Numbered from the stretch's first letter, positions 7,964 through 19,206 are shown. The stretch: DNA of 64,000 bases from Haloprofundus salinisoli (GCF_020097815.1 NZ_CP083663.1:496001-560000); one strand, 5' to 3'. The notes: generated from the sequence alone by a model not told the origin. Program-made: numbers and translations.

Positions 7964-9643
7964 TCAGTCGTCGGAGACGGGTTCACCGCCGTCGGTTGCC
8001 GCGACCTCCTCGGCGGACTGCATGCGCGACATCGGTTCGGGGCTGTGACACTGCCGGACCATCCGTTTGGTCGCCAGGTCCGGTTCGTCGGTCGCGAGCG
8101 AGACGCCGATGGTGACGGCGAACACGATGGGGACGGCGATGAGCGCCGACCCGATGGCGGGCACCGCCGTCGCCAGCGCGGCAGAGTACGGCTCGCCGTT
8201 GCCGATGTACGACGGCAGCACCTCGTTTATCATCGGAACCGTCCAGATGACGAGACCGGTCGTCATTCCGGCGAGCGCGCCCTGTCGGTTCGTGTTCTCC
8301 CACCAGAGCCCGAGGAAGAACATCGGGAACAGCACCGCGCCCGCCAGCGAGAACGCGTACGAGACCAGCGCGGCGATGGGTGCCGCCGGGTCCAGCGCGG
8401 CGAGCGTCGTGATGATGCCGAGCGCGACGATGCTCAGTCGGCCGACGAGCACCTGCTGGCGCTGACTCGCGTCCTCGTTGATGATGTTCGCGTAGATGTC
8501 GTGCGAGATCGCGGACGACCCGGCGATGAACAGGCCGGCCACCGTCGCGATGGCCGCCGCGATACCGCCCGCCGCGACCAGTCCGACGAACCACTGCGGC
8601 AAGTTCGCCAACTGGGTCGCCAGCACGACGATGACGTCACCGGCCGCACTCGTCATACCGGGGTCGCCGTACACCGGGCCGATGTTCTGCGAGTAGAGGT
8701 CGGTCCCGAACGCCGCGAACGCCGGTGCCGAGAGGTAGAGCAGGCAGATGAAGAACAGTCCCCACACCGTCGACCAGCGGGCGGTCCGCTCGTTTTCGAC
8801 CGTGTAGAACCGGACGAGCACGTGCGGCAGTCCGCAGGTCCCGACGACCAGCGAGAACGCCGTCGCGATCCAGATGTAGTAGCTCTCGTTGACGAACGGT
8901 TCGCTGAACTCGGAGCTCAGTTGGCCGATCATCTGCCCGTACTCTATCTGCGGCAGTACCGTCGAGTACCCCTGCGTGAACCCGACCGTGTACAGCCCCG
9001 CGAGGAACGCGACGATGAGGATGACGTACTGGACGGCCATGTTCTTCGTCGCGCCGAGCATCCCCGAGAGCGTCAGATAGCCGACGGTGATAGCCATCAT
9101 CAGCACGACCATCGACTGGTAGCCGCTCAGTCCGGGAAGGCCGATGTCGCCGAAGATGTAGAGGCCGACGAGTCCCATCCCGCGGGCCTGTCCGATGGCG
9201 TAGACGAAGCCGATGAGGAACGTCGTCACCGCCGCGATGGCGCGCGCGCTGTCGGAGTTGAACCGGTCACCGACGAAGTCGGGCGCGGTGTACTTCCCGA
9301 ACCGGCGCATCTGCGCGGCCAGGAAGATGAGTAGGATGAAGTATCCGGTCGACCAGCCGACGACGAACGCGAGTCCGTAGAAGCCCGACAGCGCGATGAG
9401 CGCCGCCATCCCGAGATACGACGCGGCCGACATCCAGTTCGCGCCGATTGCCATCCCGTTTTCGACGTTCCCGATGGAGCGACCGGCGACCCACATTCCC
9501 TCGGTGTCGGCAACGCGGAACGCGTACCCGATTCCCAAGAACAGCGCCAGCATCGCCACGACCATGATGGCCGGGACGAGTTTGAACGAGACGTTCAGCC
9601 CCTCCGGGAGCAGTCCGCTCTGGAGCGCGAGTTCCGAAATCAT
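7964..9643 (-). CDS. Sodium:solute symporter, acetate-permease (ActP-like) type
   Basis: A 559-residue membrane protein of the SSS family with about 13 hydrophobic segments. Family marks include the N-terminal helix with GIGYAFRVADTEGMWVAGR, ANWMSAASYLGMAAL and GKYTAPDFVGDRF; the later AAAIATVAGLFIAGSSAISHD matches the sodium-site region of the family. It overlaps the DUF4212 gene by 4 bp, the typical pairing of a small subunit with an SSS permease. Acetate or a related monocarboxylate is the likely substrate because acetyl-CoA synthetase is the next gene upstream of the operon. Confidence 0.92.
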   Translation of the reverse strand: MISELALQSGLLPEGLNVSFKLVPAIMVVAMLALFLGIGYAFRVADTEGMWVAGRSIGNVENGMAIGANWMSAASYLGMAALIALSGFYGLAFVVGWSTGYFILLIFLAAQMRRFGKYTAPDFVGDRFNSDSARAIAAVTTFLIGFVYAIGQARGMGLVGLYIFGDIGLPGLSGYQSMVVLMMAITVGYLTLSGMLGATKNMAVQYVILIVAFLAGLYTVGFTQGYSTVLPQIEYGQMIGQLSSEFSEPFVNESYYIWIATAFSLVVGTCGLPHVLVRFYTVENERTARWSTVWGLFFICLLYLSAPAFAAFGTDLYSQNIGPVYGDPGMTSAAGDVIVVLATQLANLPQWFVGLVAAGGIAAAIATVAGLFIAGSSAISHDIYANIINEDASQRQQVLVGRLSIVALGIITTLAALDPAAPIAALVSYAFSLAGAVLFPMFFLGLWWENTNRQGALAGMTTGLVIWTVPMINEVLPSYIGNGEPYSAALATAVPAIGSALIAVPIVFAVTIGVSLATDEPDLATKRMVRQCHSPEPMSRMQSAEEVAATDGGEPVSDD

Positions 9644-10092
9644 TCGGCCGTCCCTCCGTCTACGGCGACGGCGGCGTCGCCGTCGTCGGTCTCTACGACG
9701 GAGTGGTCGATACCGTACTTCCTGTCGAGCGCGTCACGCTTTCGCGCGTACCAGAACGACAGCAGCAACGCTCCGCCCGGTGCCCCGATGGCGACGAGGA
9801 AGTAGTGCAGCGGGAAGCCGATGACCGGCAGCTGCGTGGTCATCACTCCCGGCGCGACGTACGTCAGCGTAACCGGGCCGAAGACGATGAGCGCCCAGAC
9901 GACGAAACCGGTCCAGACGACGCGCAGATGCTCGCGCATGAACGGCGTACTCGGCCGCAGGAGGTTCACCTCCCGATCGAGATAGTTCGTCTCTCGGTGG
10001 CTCCGCGCGGCTTGTGTGAGCGCGCCACCATCCGTCTCGACAGGTGACTCTTGCGTGTCTCTCTCTACCATCGAATATTCTGTCGTCATCAT
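9640..10092 (-). CDS. DUF4212 symporter small subunit
   Basis: A 150-residue protein with a soluble N-terminus and two membrane helices (about residues 60-82 and 92-112). The conserved family core is VWTGFVVWALIVFGPVTLTYVAPGVM followed by GFPLHYFLVAIGAPGGALLLSFWYARK. DUF4212 proteins are encoded directly before SSS-type permeases and are thought to form one transporter with them. The 4-bp overlap with the next gene implies coupled translation. In-frame ATG codons at 10092, 10089 and 10071 are possible starts; 10092 is used. Confidence 0.88.
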   Translation of the reverse strand: MMTTEYSMVERDTQESPVETDGGALTQAARSHRETNYLDREVNLLRPSTPFMREHLRVVWTGFVVWALIVFGPVTLTYVAPGVMTTQLPVIGFPLHYFLVAIGAPGGALLLSFWYARKRDALDRKYGIDHSVVETDDGDAAVAVDGGTAE

Positions 10093-10285
10093 TAGTTATA
10101 GTTGCTTTGTCTCGCGAAGTCGTTGCCACGAATCGTTCGACGAGAGAGACGGAGGGGTCGAGAGAATCGATTACAGTCGTTTTCGCCGCGTGTACAGAAG
10201 CGAGACGGTCGCAGCGTCGCCGTAGCGACCGCGAAACCCGGTCGAGCGGCGGTCGAGCGCCGGTCGAACCGTCGCTCGCGTCCGC

Positions 10286-12271
10286 TCAGTCGCCGCCGAC
10301 CTTCGCTTCGATATCGTTGACGACCTCGGGGTTACGCAGCGTCGACGTGTCGCCGAGCTCCTCGCCGTTGGCAATGTTCTCGAGCAGGCGACGCATAATC
10401 TTTCCAGAGCGCGTCTTCGGCAGCTCCGGCGTGAAGACGACCTGTTCGGGTCGCGCGATGGGACCGATGGCGTCCTCGACGCCCTCGACGATTCGGTCTC
10501 TGAGTTCGTCGTCGCCCTCGTAGCCGTCCTCGACGATGACGTAGGCGTAGACGGCCTCGCCTTTCACGTCGTGGGCTCCGCCGACGACGGCGGACTCGGC
10601 GACGCCCTCGACGCCGACGATGGCCGACTCGATCTCCATCGTCCCGAGGCGGTGCCCGGAGACGTTGAGGACGTCGTCGACGCGGCCGAGCACGGTGATG
10701 TAGCCGTCCTCGTCTATCTTCGCCCCGTCCTCCGGGAAGTAGACCCAGTGGTCCTCGTCGGGGTCGGAGTACGCCTCCCAGTACTCGCTGACGAACCGGT
10801 CGTCGTTGTTGTACAGCGTCCGGAGCATCCCCGGCCACGGTTTCTGGACCGTGAGGTAGCCCGCGTTACCGGCGTCGACCTCGTCGCCCTCGGCGTCGAC
10901 GATGCGCACGTCGACGCCCGGCAGCGCCGGTCCCGCGGAGCCGGGTTTCATCTTGTTGACGCCGGGCAGCGTCGTCACCATCATGCCGCCCGTCTCTGTC
11001 TGCCACCACGTGTCGACGACGGGGCACTCCTCACCGCCGATGTGCTTGTAGTACCACTTCCACGCGCGCGGGTTGATGGGTTCGCCCACCGTCCCGAGCA
11101 GGCGCAGCGACGAGAGGTCGCGTTTCTCGGGGAACTGCTTACCCCACTTCATGAACGCGCGAATCGCCGTCGGCGCGGTGTACAGCTGGTCGCACTCGTA
11201 CTCCTCGATGATCTCCCAGAGACGGTCGCGCTCGGGGTAGTCGGGCGTCCCCTCGTACATGAGCGAGGTGGTGCCGAGCGCGAGCGGCCCGTAGACGATG
11301 TAGGAGTGGCCCGTGATCCAGCCGATGTCTGCGGAACAGAAGTACGTGTCTTCGGGTTTGATGTCGAGCACCGCCTGCGAGGTCCACGCCGCCCACGCGA
11401 GATAGCCGCCGGTCGTGTGCTTGACGCCTTTCGGCTGACCCGTCGTGCCGGAGGTGTACATCAAGAAGAGCATGTCCTCGGCGTCGCGCTGGACGGGTTC
11501 GACCTCCGCGCCCTCCTGCTCGCTCACGAGGTCGGCGTAGGAGTGCTGGTTCTCGTCGAGGTCGTGACCGAAACCGTCGCCGTCGCGGAGTCGCTCGACG
11601 ACGACCGTCGTGGTGTCGTGGTCGACGCCCGCCAGTCCCTCGTTGGCTTTGCCGAGGTGGTCCAGCGGGTCGCCGCGGCGGTAGTAGCCGTCACAGGTGA
11701 CGAGATACTCGGAGTCGGCGGCGTTCATCCGCGTCGCCAGCGCGTCCGCGGAGAAACCCGCGAAGACGACCGAGTGCGGCGCGCCGATGCGAGCGCAGGC
11801 CAGCATGGCGATTGGCGACTCCGGAATCATCGGCATGTAGATGGTGACGACGTCGTCCTCGCCGACGCCCTGCTCGCGCAGCGCCGCCGCGAACTCGTTG
11901 ACCTCCGTCTGGAGCTCCTCGTAGGTGTACGTCCGGTTCTCCTCGTCGGTCGGTTCGCCGACCCACTCGATAGCGACCTCGTCGCCGCGGCCATCTTCGA
12001 TATGGCGGTCCACGCAGTTGTAGGAGGCGTTGAGCTTCCCGTTCGTGAACCAGTTGTAGAAGGGTCCGTCCGAGTCGTCGAGCACCTGGTCGTACCCCTC
12101 GTACCAGTCGAGGAGGTCGGCAGCGCCCTCCCAGCACTCCGGCCAGTTCTCCTCGAACTCCTCGTAGATCCCTTCGTCCGAGACGTTCGCCTGTTCGACG
12201 AACGACTCCGGCGGCTCGAACTCCTCCTGCTCTGCGAGACGCGCTTCGAGTTCTACATTGTCTTCTGTCAT
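10286..12271 (-). CDS. acs: Acetyl-CoA synthetase (AMP-forming)
   Basis: A 661-residue enzyme converting acetate, ATP and CoA to acetyl-CoA via acetyl-AMP. The P-loop YTSGTTGQPKG is at residues 272-282 and DTWWQTETGG carries the acetate-pocket Trp typical of acetyl/propionyl-CoA synthetases. Hinge and C-domain motifs VDDVLNVSGHRLGT and the catalytic Lys in KTRSGKIMRR are present, so the enzyme looks intact and full length. It precedes the symporter operon on the same strand, separated by about 190 bp. A TATA-like cttatg lies about 30 nt upstream of the start. Confidence 0.96.
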   Translation of the reverse strand: MTEDNVELEARLAEQEEFEPPESFVEQANVSDEGIYEEFEENWPECWEGAADLLDWYEGYDQVLDDSDGPFYNWFTNGKLNASYNCVDRHIEDGRGDEVAIEWVGEPTDEENRTYTYEELQTEVNEFAAALREQGVGEDDVVTIYMPMIPESPIAMLACARIGAPHSVVFAGFSADALATRMNAADSEYLVTCDGYYRRGDPLDHLGKANEGLAGVDHDTTTVVVERLRDGDGFGHDLDENQHSYADLVSEQEGAEVEPVQRDAEDMLFLMYTSGTTGQPKGVKHTTGGYLAWAAWTSQAVLDIKPEDTYFCSADIGWITGHSYIVYGPLALGTTSLMYEGTPDYPERDRLWEIIEEYECDQLYTAPTAIRAFMKWGKQFPEKRDLSSLRLLGTVGEPINPRAWKWYYKHIGGEECPVVDTWWQTETGGMMVTTLPGVNKMKPGSAGPALPGVDVRIVDAEGDEVDAGNAGYLTVQKPWPGMLRTLYNNDDRFVSEYWEAYSDPDEDHWVYFPEDGAKIDEDGYITVLGRVDDVLNVSGHRLGTMEIESAIVGVEGVAESAVVGGAHDVKGEAVYAYVIVEDGYEGDDELRDRIVEGVEDAIGPIARPEQVVFTPELPKTRSGKIMRRLLENIANGEELGDTSTLRNPEVVNDIEAKVGGD

Positions 12272-12487
12272 AGTCCACTGTCATCATCCCGCACCATCGG
12301 CATAAGAGTTACCACCGAATGCATTCTGTGAGGTTGCCGACCGCTGGCGGTTTTCCTCGTTTCGAGGCGGGCGTGACAACGTAAAAAGAACCTTCGACGA
12401 CGCGGAGACGGCGCGTTCGGGCGTCGCTCCCGGCAGCCTCGCGCTGCCGCCTCGTGACCGAGCGTTGCACCCTCTCGCGTCGCCTCA

Positions 12488-14188
<1,701 letters not shown>

Positions 14189-14281
14189 AGCGTGAAATTT
14201 GCCGGACTGTTCATTAAGGATTCGGGTCCGAGGTCCAATCGAGAAGACCTATAACCGATTACGCCTCGTCGGCGGACGACG

Positions 14282-14518
14282 ATGCCACCCGCCACGCTGG
14301 ACATCTCGCTTGGTCTCACGCTCCTCTGTCTGGGAGCGGTGGCCACCGTCGCACCGACTCGTATCGCCTCGCTCCGCGCACTTCTGTTTCCCGCCCGGCA
14401 CCGCAATCCCGACGCCCCGTCGCTCTCGTCGGACGCGGCGCTCGTGAAAGCCCTCGGCGTCACCGTTGCGAGCGTTGGCGGCGCGTTCGCACTGCTGGCG
14501 CTCACCGTCGGTCAGTAA
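14282..14518 (+). CDS. Small two-helix membrane protein
   Basis: A 78-residue protein with hydrophobic segments near both ends (about residues 8-27 and 57-76) joined by a basic, polar loop. It is divergent from the mutase gene, whose start is 93 bp away. The last codons and stop lie inside a 25-bp tandem duplication. Function unknown. Confidence 0.6.
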   Translation: MPPATLDISLGLTLLCLGAVATVAPTRIASLRALLFPARHRNPDAPSLSSDAALVKALGVTVASVGGAFALLALTVGQ

Positions 14519-14554
14519 CGTTTCGCTCCCCGTCGGTCAGTAACGTTTCGTTCC
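14505..14554. repeat. 25-bp tandem duplication at a gene end
   Basis: Two adjacent 25-bp copies (14505-14529 and 14530-14554) differ at one base. Each contains cgtcggtcagtaacgtttcg. The first copy encodes the last residues and stop of the small membrane protein, and the second lies wholly after the stop. It looks like a recent slippage or tandem duplication with no obvious function. Confidence 0.85.
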
Positions 14555-14647
14555 CCGGTTCGTCACCACGTTCTCGGCGAACCCGACGAGAACCGGTTTG
14601 AGGAGGTAGAGGAGGCGGTCAGAATCAGCAGTCGTACGGCTTCTGTG

Positions 14648-14998
14648 TTACTCGTTGAATCCGGCGGACGCGAGCGCGTAGCTCGCGTCGTCGGTCTCGT
14701 GGGTCGGCGTGACCTCTTTGCGCGAGGCGTTGTATTCGAGGAAGTCACGGGCGGCGAGTTTCGGGAGGTGGAGGTGATGCAGCGAGATCGCGATCTGGTC
14801 GGGGTGCGTCGTCTCCCCCGCCTCGGCCTCACGCTGATGGATTTCCTCGGCCAGCTCCTCGACCGTGACCGGGCCCGGTTGTGCCGAGAGCGCGTGGATG
14901 AGGTGGCGGCGACGCGGGCTCGTCAGCGCGTCGAACAACGCTTTGGTCTCTTCGGTTTCGGGCATCAGGGTGTCTGCCGCAGCTTCTTGCGAACTCAT
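14648..14998 (-). CDS. Winged-helix protein, DUF7344-like
   Basis: A 116-residue protein. ALFDALTSPRRRHLIHAL is the signature opening helix of small haloarchaeal winged-helix proteins (DUF7344 type), followed by VTVEELAEEI and a recognition-helix region AISLHHLHLPKLAARDFLEYN, where the LHH-HLPKL pattern is characteristic. Likely a DNA-binding regulator. It starts next to, and on the same strand as, the end of the large receiver/HTH regulator (48-bp gap). Confidence 0.85.
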   Translation of the reverse strand: MSSQEAAADTLMPETEETKALFDALTSPRRRHLIHALSAQPGPVTVEELAEEIHQREAEAGETTHPDQIAISLHHLHLPKLAARDFLEYNASRKEVTPTHETDDASYALASAGFNE

Positions 14999-15045
14999 GG
15001 TCTGTACTGATGAGTCGGATATATAAAGTACGAGTACCCAAAGAA

Positions 15046-16719
15046 TCAGGTACCGCCGCTAAATGTAACATTATCGAACAGCTTCGAGACGAGTTTCCGC
15101 TCTCCCGCTCGGATGTGCTGGTGGAACGTCGCCGACGAGATATCGAGCGAGGTCGCCACATCCTTCCCCGAACTCTCCCGCGGTTGGTCGAAGTAGCCGG
15201 CGAGATACGCCGCCTTCAGGACGTTGCGCTGCCGGTTCGTCAGGTCCGACTCGGCGGCGGAGACGAAGTCCTCGTCGGTCAGCGGCCGGCGTTCGATCTG
15301 TCGCCGCGAGCGGAGGCCGACGTCGTCGTAGCGCTCGCGGAGCCCGCGCATGCACGTCCCGACGTCGCCGTGCTGCGGCAGCAGTGCGACGGCGGTGGCG
15401 CCGTGCTCGTCAACGACTAGCGTATCGACGGTCGTGCCGAGGTCGGTCAACGTTTCGGCGATCGATTCCTCCTCGAAGACCAACTGCACGAGCGCGCCGT
15501 CGTCGGTTTCGCGGACGAGTCGCTGTCGGGCGATTGGCTCCGAATCGGCGGCGCGTTCGAGAAACGTCTCGACGTCGCCGTCGGTGACGGTGAAGAACTC
15601 GACGGAGGGGTCGGTTCCCGTGACGCCCTCCAACCGGAGTTCGGCGTTCGCTGCGGCGGCTAGTCCGAGCAGTGCGTCGTCGGCGTCGACGATTCGGAGC
15701 TCGATCTCCGTCGCTCCGTTCGTCAACAGCAGGCGCTTGCTCTCGACGGCGTTGATGGTGTGGCCGATGGTCTGTCCGAGCTCGTCGAGCACCGACCGCT
15801 CCTCCTCGTCGAAGGCGTCGGTCTCGGTGGTGTACACCTCCAACACGCCGTACACCGTATCACGATACCTGATCGGCACGCAGGCGAAGCCTCGGACATC
15901 ACCGCTGTCGGCCCACTGTCGCCACGTCGAGGAGGTCTCGCCGTAGAACTCCGCGGCGTTTTCGGGGTTCAGTTCGGCCGCGAGCGTCTCCCGGTCGGTA
16001 AACGCCCGCCAAGCGGCGGTCGCCTGCGAGCGGTCGCCGTTCGTCGTCGTTTCCGGGTTCGGCGGGTCGTCGAGGTCACCGACTTCCGTGCTGACGGTGA
16101 GCGCGTCGCGCGTCGCCCGCGGTTCGCAGATGCGGACGTAACAGTACGGCCCGGCGTTCGAGAGCCGAGTGCAGACGCGTTCTTCGACCTCTTCACGGCT
16201 CTTCGCGCCGACCAGCGCGGCGTTGACCTCCCGGATGACGGAGTTGACGCGGTTGAGTCGGTCGAGACGCTCGCGTTGTCTTCCCAGGGAGGCGGACTGC
16301 CGTCGCACGCGCAACAACGACTGCAGGCGGCCGCGCAGTTCGGCTTTCGACACCGGCGTCCGAATCAGGTCGTCGACGCCGGGCGGGAACTGCGCGCTGA
16401 TCTGTCGCCACACGTCGCTGCCGCTCAGGTTCCGCTCGGGGATGACGAGCAGAAACGGCAGGTGAACCGATCCGGCGCGCTCCTTCAGCGCTTCGAACGC
16501 GTCGTCTTTTTTCGCCAGCGTCTGCGGGTCGAGGATACAGAGGTCAACCTCCTCGGGCGACACGTCCTCGGGTCGGCCCTCAACGATCTCGTGCTCGGAC
16601 CCGAGCGTCTCGGCGAGCAGTGACCGGTTCTCGTCACGACTGACCGCGAGGAGAATCCGCGCCCTCTGCGGCCGGGACGCGCCACTCGCGGCCTGTCCGA
16701 CGAGAAGTCGATCGCTCAT
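15046..16719 (-). CDS. Bacterio-opsin-activator-type regulator: receiver + GAF + HTH
   Basis: A 557-residue signalling protein. Residues about 20-145 are receiver-like, with a possible phospho-acceptor Asp64 in CILDPQTL and the conserved Lys in RTPVSKAEL, although the N-terminal acidic pair is incomplete. A helical linker leads to a GAF domain (about 160-320, with GFACVPIRYRDTVYGVLEVY). A Bat-type sensor/association region follows, and the C-terminal HTH_10 domain (about 500-557) has LTNRQRNVLKAAYLAGYFDQPRE and TFHQHIRAGERKLV. It is probably a transcription factor responding to a ligand or phospho-relay, transcribed behind the KaiC-like gene. Confidence 0.88.
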   Translation of the reverse strand: MSDRLLVGQAASGASRPQRARILLAVSRDENRSLLAETLGSEHEIVEGRPEDVSPEEVDLCILDPQTLAKKDDAFEALKERAGSVHLPFLLVIPERNLSGSDVWRQISAQFPPGVDDLIRTPVSKAELRGRLQSLLRVRRQSASLGRQRERLDRLNRVNSVIREVNAALVGAKSREEVEERVCTRLSNAGPYCYVRICEPRATRDALTVSTEVGDLDDPPNPETTTNGDRSQATAAWRAFTDRETLAAELNPENAAEFYGETSSTWRQWADSGDVRGFACVPIRYRDTVYGVLEVYTTETDAFDEEERSVLDELGQTIGHTINAVESKRLLLTNGATEIELRIVDADDALLGLAAAANAELRLEGVTGTDPSVEFFTVTDGDVETFLERAADSEPIARQRLVRETDDGALVQLVFEEESIAETLTDLGTTVDTLVVDEHGATAVALLPQHGDVGTCMRGLRERYDDVGLRSRRQIERRPLTDEDFVSAAESDLTNRQRNVLKAAYLAGYFDQPRESSGKDVATSLDISSATFHQHIRAGERKLVSKLFDNVTFSGGT

Positions 16720-16759
16720 GACCTGCTCCGTCCCGTGCGTCTCCGTCGGTGTTGTCGTC

Positions 16760-18256
16760 TCATGGTTCGAGTTCTTCGTCCGGTTGTCTGGGTCGGCCGC
16801 TGAGGATGCCGCGGAGCCCGGTCAGCGGCTCGCCTATCTTCACGCCGTACTCGGTGATGCGGAACTCCCGAAGTTGTCGCTCGAAGTCGCTCGTCCGTTT
16901 CTTCAGCACGCCGACGACCTTCCGCATCTCTCCGTTCACTTCGAGGTGCTGAAGGAATAAAATATTGTCCGCCAAATAGCTTAGGCCGCCCTCGTCAGTC
17001 ACCTGGAAGTCCCCGGTGATGTCCTGCACCTCGTTTATGAGGATGACGGAGATGCCCTTCTTCTTGAGGTATTTACAGAGCGTGTGGAGATTCCGCGTGA
17101 GTTTGTCATTCTCGCCGAGCAGGGCGAACTTGTAGCCGATGATGCCGTCTATCATCACGATTTCGGCGCCTTTCTCCTCGACCTCCCGGCGGACCCGCTC
17201 GTTGAACTCGTCGACGCTGAGTTCGAGCGACCTCGTCTCGTTTATCGAGAGCGCATCGCGGTTGAGCATCTGCTCGACGGGGATGTTGACCGCGTCGCTT
17301 CGCTCCATGAGCGTCCGCTGGTTCTCCTCGAACAGGTAGACGACGGACCGTTCACCGCGACCCGCGGCCTCCTTCATGAACTGGATTCCGGTCGTCGTCT
17401 TGCCGACGCCGGTCGCCCCGGTGATGATGGTCACCGTCCCCCGCTCGATGCCACCGTTGAGCATCTGGTCGAGTTCTGGGACGCCCGAGGAGATGGTCTC
17501 GGACTCGAACTCGTGGTCGAACGTCTGCGGTAGTTTGTTGAGGTAGATGTCGATTCCGCCGTGGTTGATGGTGAGCGTGTGCGGGCCGCTCCGGAAGTCC
17601 GACCCGCGGAACTTCGTCACCGCCAACGTGCGCTTCTCGTCACCCCGTTTCAGGTTGAGCGTCCCATCGCAGATGAACTGTAAGTCGTCGTCCGGCCGCG
17701 TCTCCGTCGCCTGTGCCGTGAACAGCACCGTCGAGCCCTGGACGTTGAAAAACTGCATCAGCGAGAGAATCTGCTTTCGGAACTGGTAGTCGTCGGGGGC
17801 GAGATACCGCAGCTGCGTCAGCGGGTCGATGAACAGTCGGTCGGGGTTGAGCTCCTCGACGCGGTTCGTTATCTCCTCGGTGACGGACCCGCCCTCGACC
17901 TCGTCAGGGCTGAAGATGTCGTAGGAGAGATTTCGCGCGAAATACTCCGAGTCCGGGCTCAGGTCGAGAAAGTCGACGCCGTCCAGGTCCAAGCCGAGCG
18001 ACGCGGCGTTCTCCGTGACGTTCTTGGTCGACTCTTCGAGATTGATGTACAGTACGTCCTCGCCCGCCTCGAGGCCGGCACGGAGAAAGTGCATCCCGAG
18101 GATGCTCTTGCCGGCACCGGGCTCGCCTCGAACCATGTACGTCCGATTCGGGACGAAGCCACCGTACAGTACGTCGTCGAGTCCCTCGATGCCAGTCGAG
18201 AGACGCTCCTTTGCGGGCGCGTCTCGGCTAGGGGACTCGTGATTACCCTCTTCCAT
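16760..18256 (-). CDS. KaiC-like dual RecA-fold ATPase
   Basis: A 498-residue protein with two KaiC domains. Walker A motifs are GEPGAGKS (residues 44-51) and GATGVGKT (280-287). Each is followed by the expected acidic catalytic pair (NLEES at 72-76; LFEEN in domain 2) and Walker B strands (RLFIDPL; IVMIDGII). It has the length of cyanobacterial KaiC, but no kaiA or kaiB is nearby. In haloarchaea such proteins serve as signalling ATPases. Its stop lies 40 bp before the receiver/GAF/HTH regulator, so they probably act together. Confidence 0.92.
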   Translation of the reverse strand: MEEGNHESPSRDAPAKERLSTGIEGLDDVLYGGFVPNRTYMVRGEPGAGKSILGMHFLRAGLEAGEDVLYINLEESTKNVTENAASLGLDLDGVDFLDLSPDSEYFARNLSYDIFSPDEVEGGSVTEEITNRVEELNPDRLFIDPLTQLRYLAPDDYQFRKQILSLMQFFNVQGSTVLFTAQATETRPDDDLQFICDGTLNLKRGDEKRTLAVTKFRGSDFRSGPHTLTINHGGIDIYLNKLPQTFDHEFESETISSGVPELDQMLNGGIERGTVTIITGATGVGKTTTGIQFMKEAAGRGERSVVYLFEENQRTLMERSDAVNIPVEQMLNRDALSINETRSLELSVDEFNERVRREVEEKGAEIVMIDGIIGYKFALLGENDKLTRNLHTLCKYLKKKGISVILINEVQDITGDFQVTDEGGLSYLADNILFLQHLEVNGEMRKVVGVLKKRTSDFERQLREFRITEYGVKIGEPLTGLRGILSGRPRQPDEELEP

Positions 18257-18335
18257 CGTCCCGACTAGTACACCGCTGCTATTTTGCCGTTACGACGTGA
18301 CCCGGAGCCGCCTCGACGCGAACCGGGAGGCCGTT

Positions 18336-18968
18336 TCAGCCGAAGTTCTCGACCTTCGCGTCCGCCGGGTCGGCGTCGACGGCTTCGAGCGCGTCGAGCG
18401 CCTCCTGAACGAAGTCGGCGAACCCGTAGACGAACGCCTGCGCGCCGTCGGTGTAGACCTCGGAGACGTGGTCGGCGAGGTCGCCGTCGGTCACGACGAC
18501 CGTCGCGCCGCGCTCTCGGAGGTCCGCGAGTCGCTCCTCGTGCGCGGGCGCGTCGTCCTTGTAGATGACCGCGACCGACCCGCCGTCGCGGAGCGCGCGC
18601 TCACCCAGGCCGACGGCCGCGCCGACGCCCGGCCCGCCCCCGAGGACGACGACGTGGGACTCGTCCTCGTAGTACTCGTTGCCGAACGGCCCGGAGATGT
18701 CGAGCTCGTCGCCCGACTCCAACTCGAGGAGGTGCCGGCTGAACGGCCCGGCCTCCTCTGGGTCGACGCCGACGGTTATCTCGAACGTCTCGTGGGCGTC
18801 CGGCGACGAGAGCGTGTAGAAGCGCGCGTACTCCTCGCCGTCGACGGCGGCGGATATCTTGACGAACTGTCCAGGGCGTGCGTCGAACCCGTCGGGCGAT
18901 TCGAGCACGATCGCGACCGTGTTCGGGCCGACCGAACTGACGTCGGTGACGGCGACGGTTGCGTCCAT
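18336..18968 (-). CDS. FAD-dependent ferredoxin/NAD(P)H reductase-like protein
   Basis: A 210-residue flavoprotein of the ferredoxin-NADP reductase superfamily. An N-terminal beta-barrel contains the flavin motif ARFYTLSS (RxY[ST]) and the phosphate-binding GPFSRHLLEL region; the C-terminal nucleotide domain has VVVLGGGPGVGAAVGL. It is shorter than plant-type FNR and lacks an attached ferredoxin domain. It likely moves electrons between NAD(P)H and a ferredoxin or other carrier; the divergent korAB genes use ferredoxin, which makes a link plausible but unproven. ATG 18968 is chosen because the upstream extension is non-conserved in character. Confidence 0.85.
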   Translation of the reverse strand: MDATVAVTDVSSVGPNTVAIVLESPDGFDARPGQFVKISAAVDGEEYARFYTLSSPDAHETFEITVGVDPEEAGPFSRHLLELESGDELDISGPFGNEYYEDESHVVVLGGGPGVGAAVGLGERALRDGGSVAVIYKDDAPAHEERLADLRERGATVVVTDGDLADHVSEVYTDGAQAFVYGFADFVQEALDALEAVDADPADAKVENFG

Positions 18969-19206
18969 GTCGGGACGATTGGAGGGCCACCACAAAGTCG
19001 CTTCCCACTCCGGTCGGCGCGTACGAGAGCGAGTGAGATAAGACGGTTTACAGTTCCGGCGGCGACGATTGGCACTCTGTCACGGAGTCACACCGAAAGT
19101 AGGCTCTTTCGGGGACGCTCGGCCGAAAAAACGCCCGAATGCGGGAGGGCGGTACCCCGCTCCTTTCAGAAGGCTTTTGATTCGTCCGAAGGAACCATCG
19201 GTTAGC

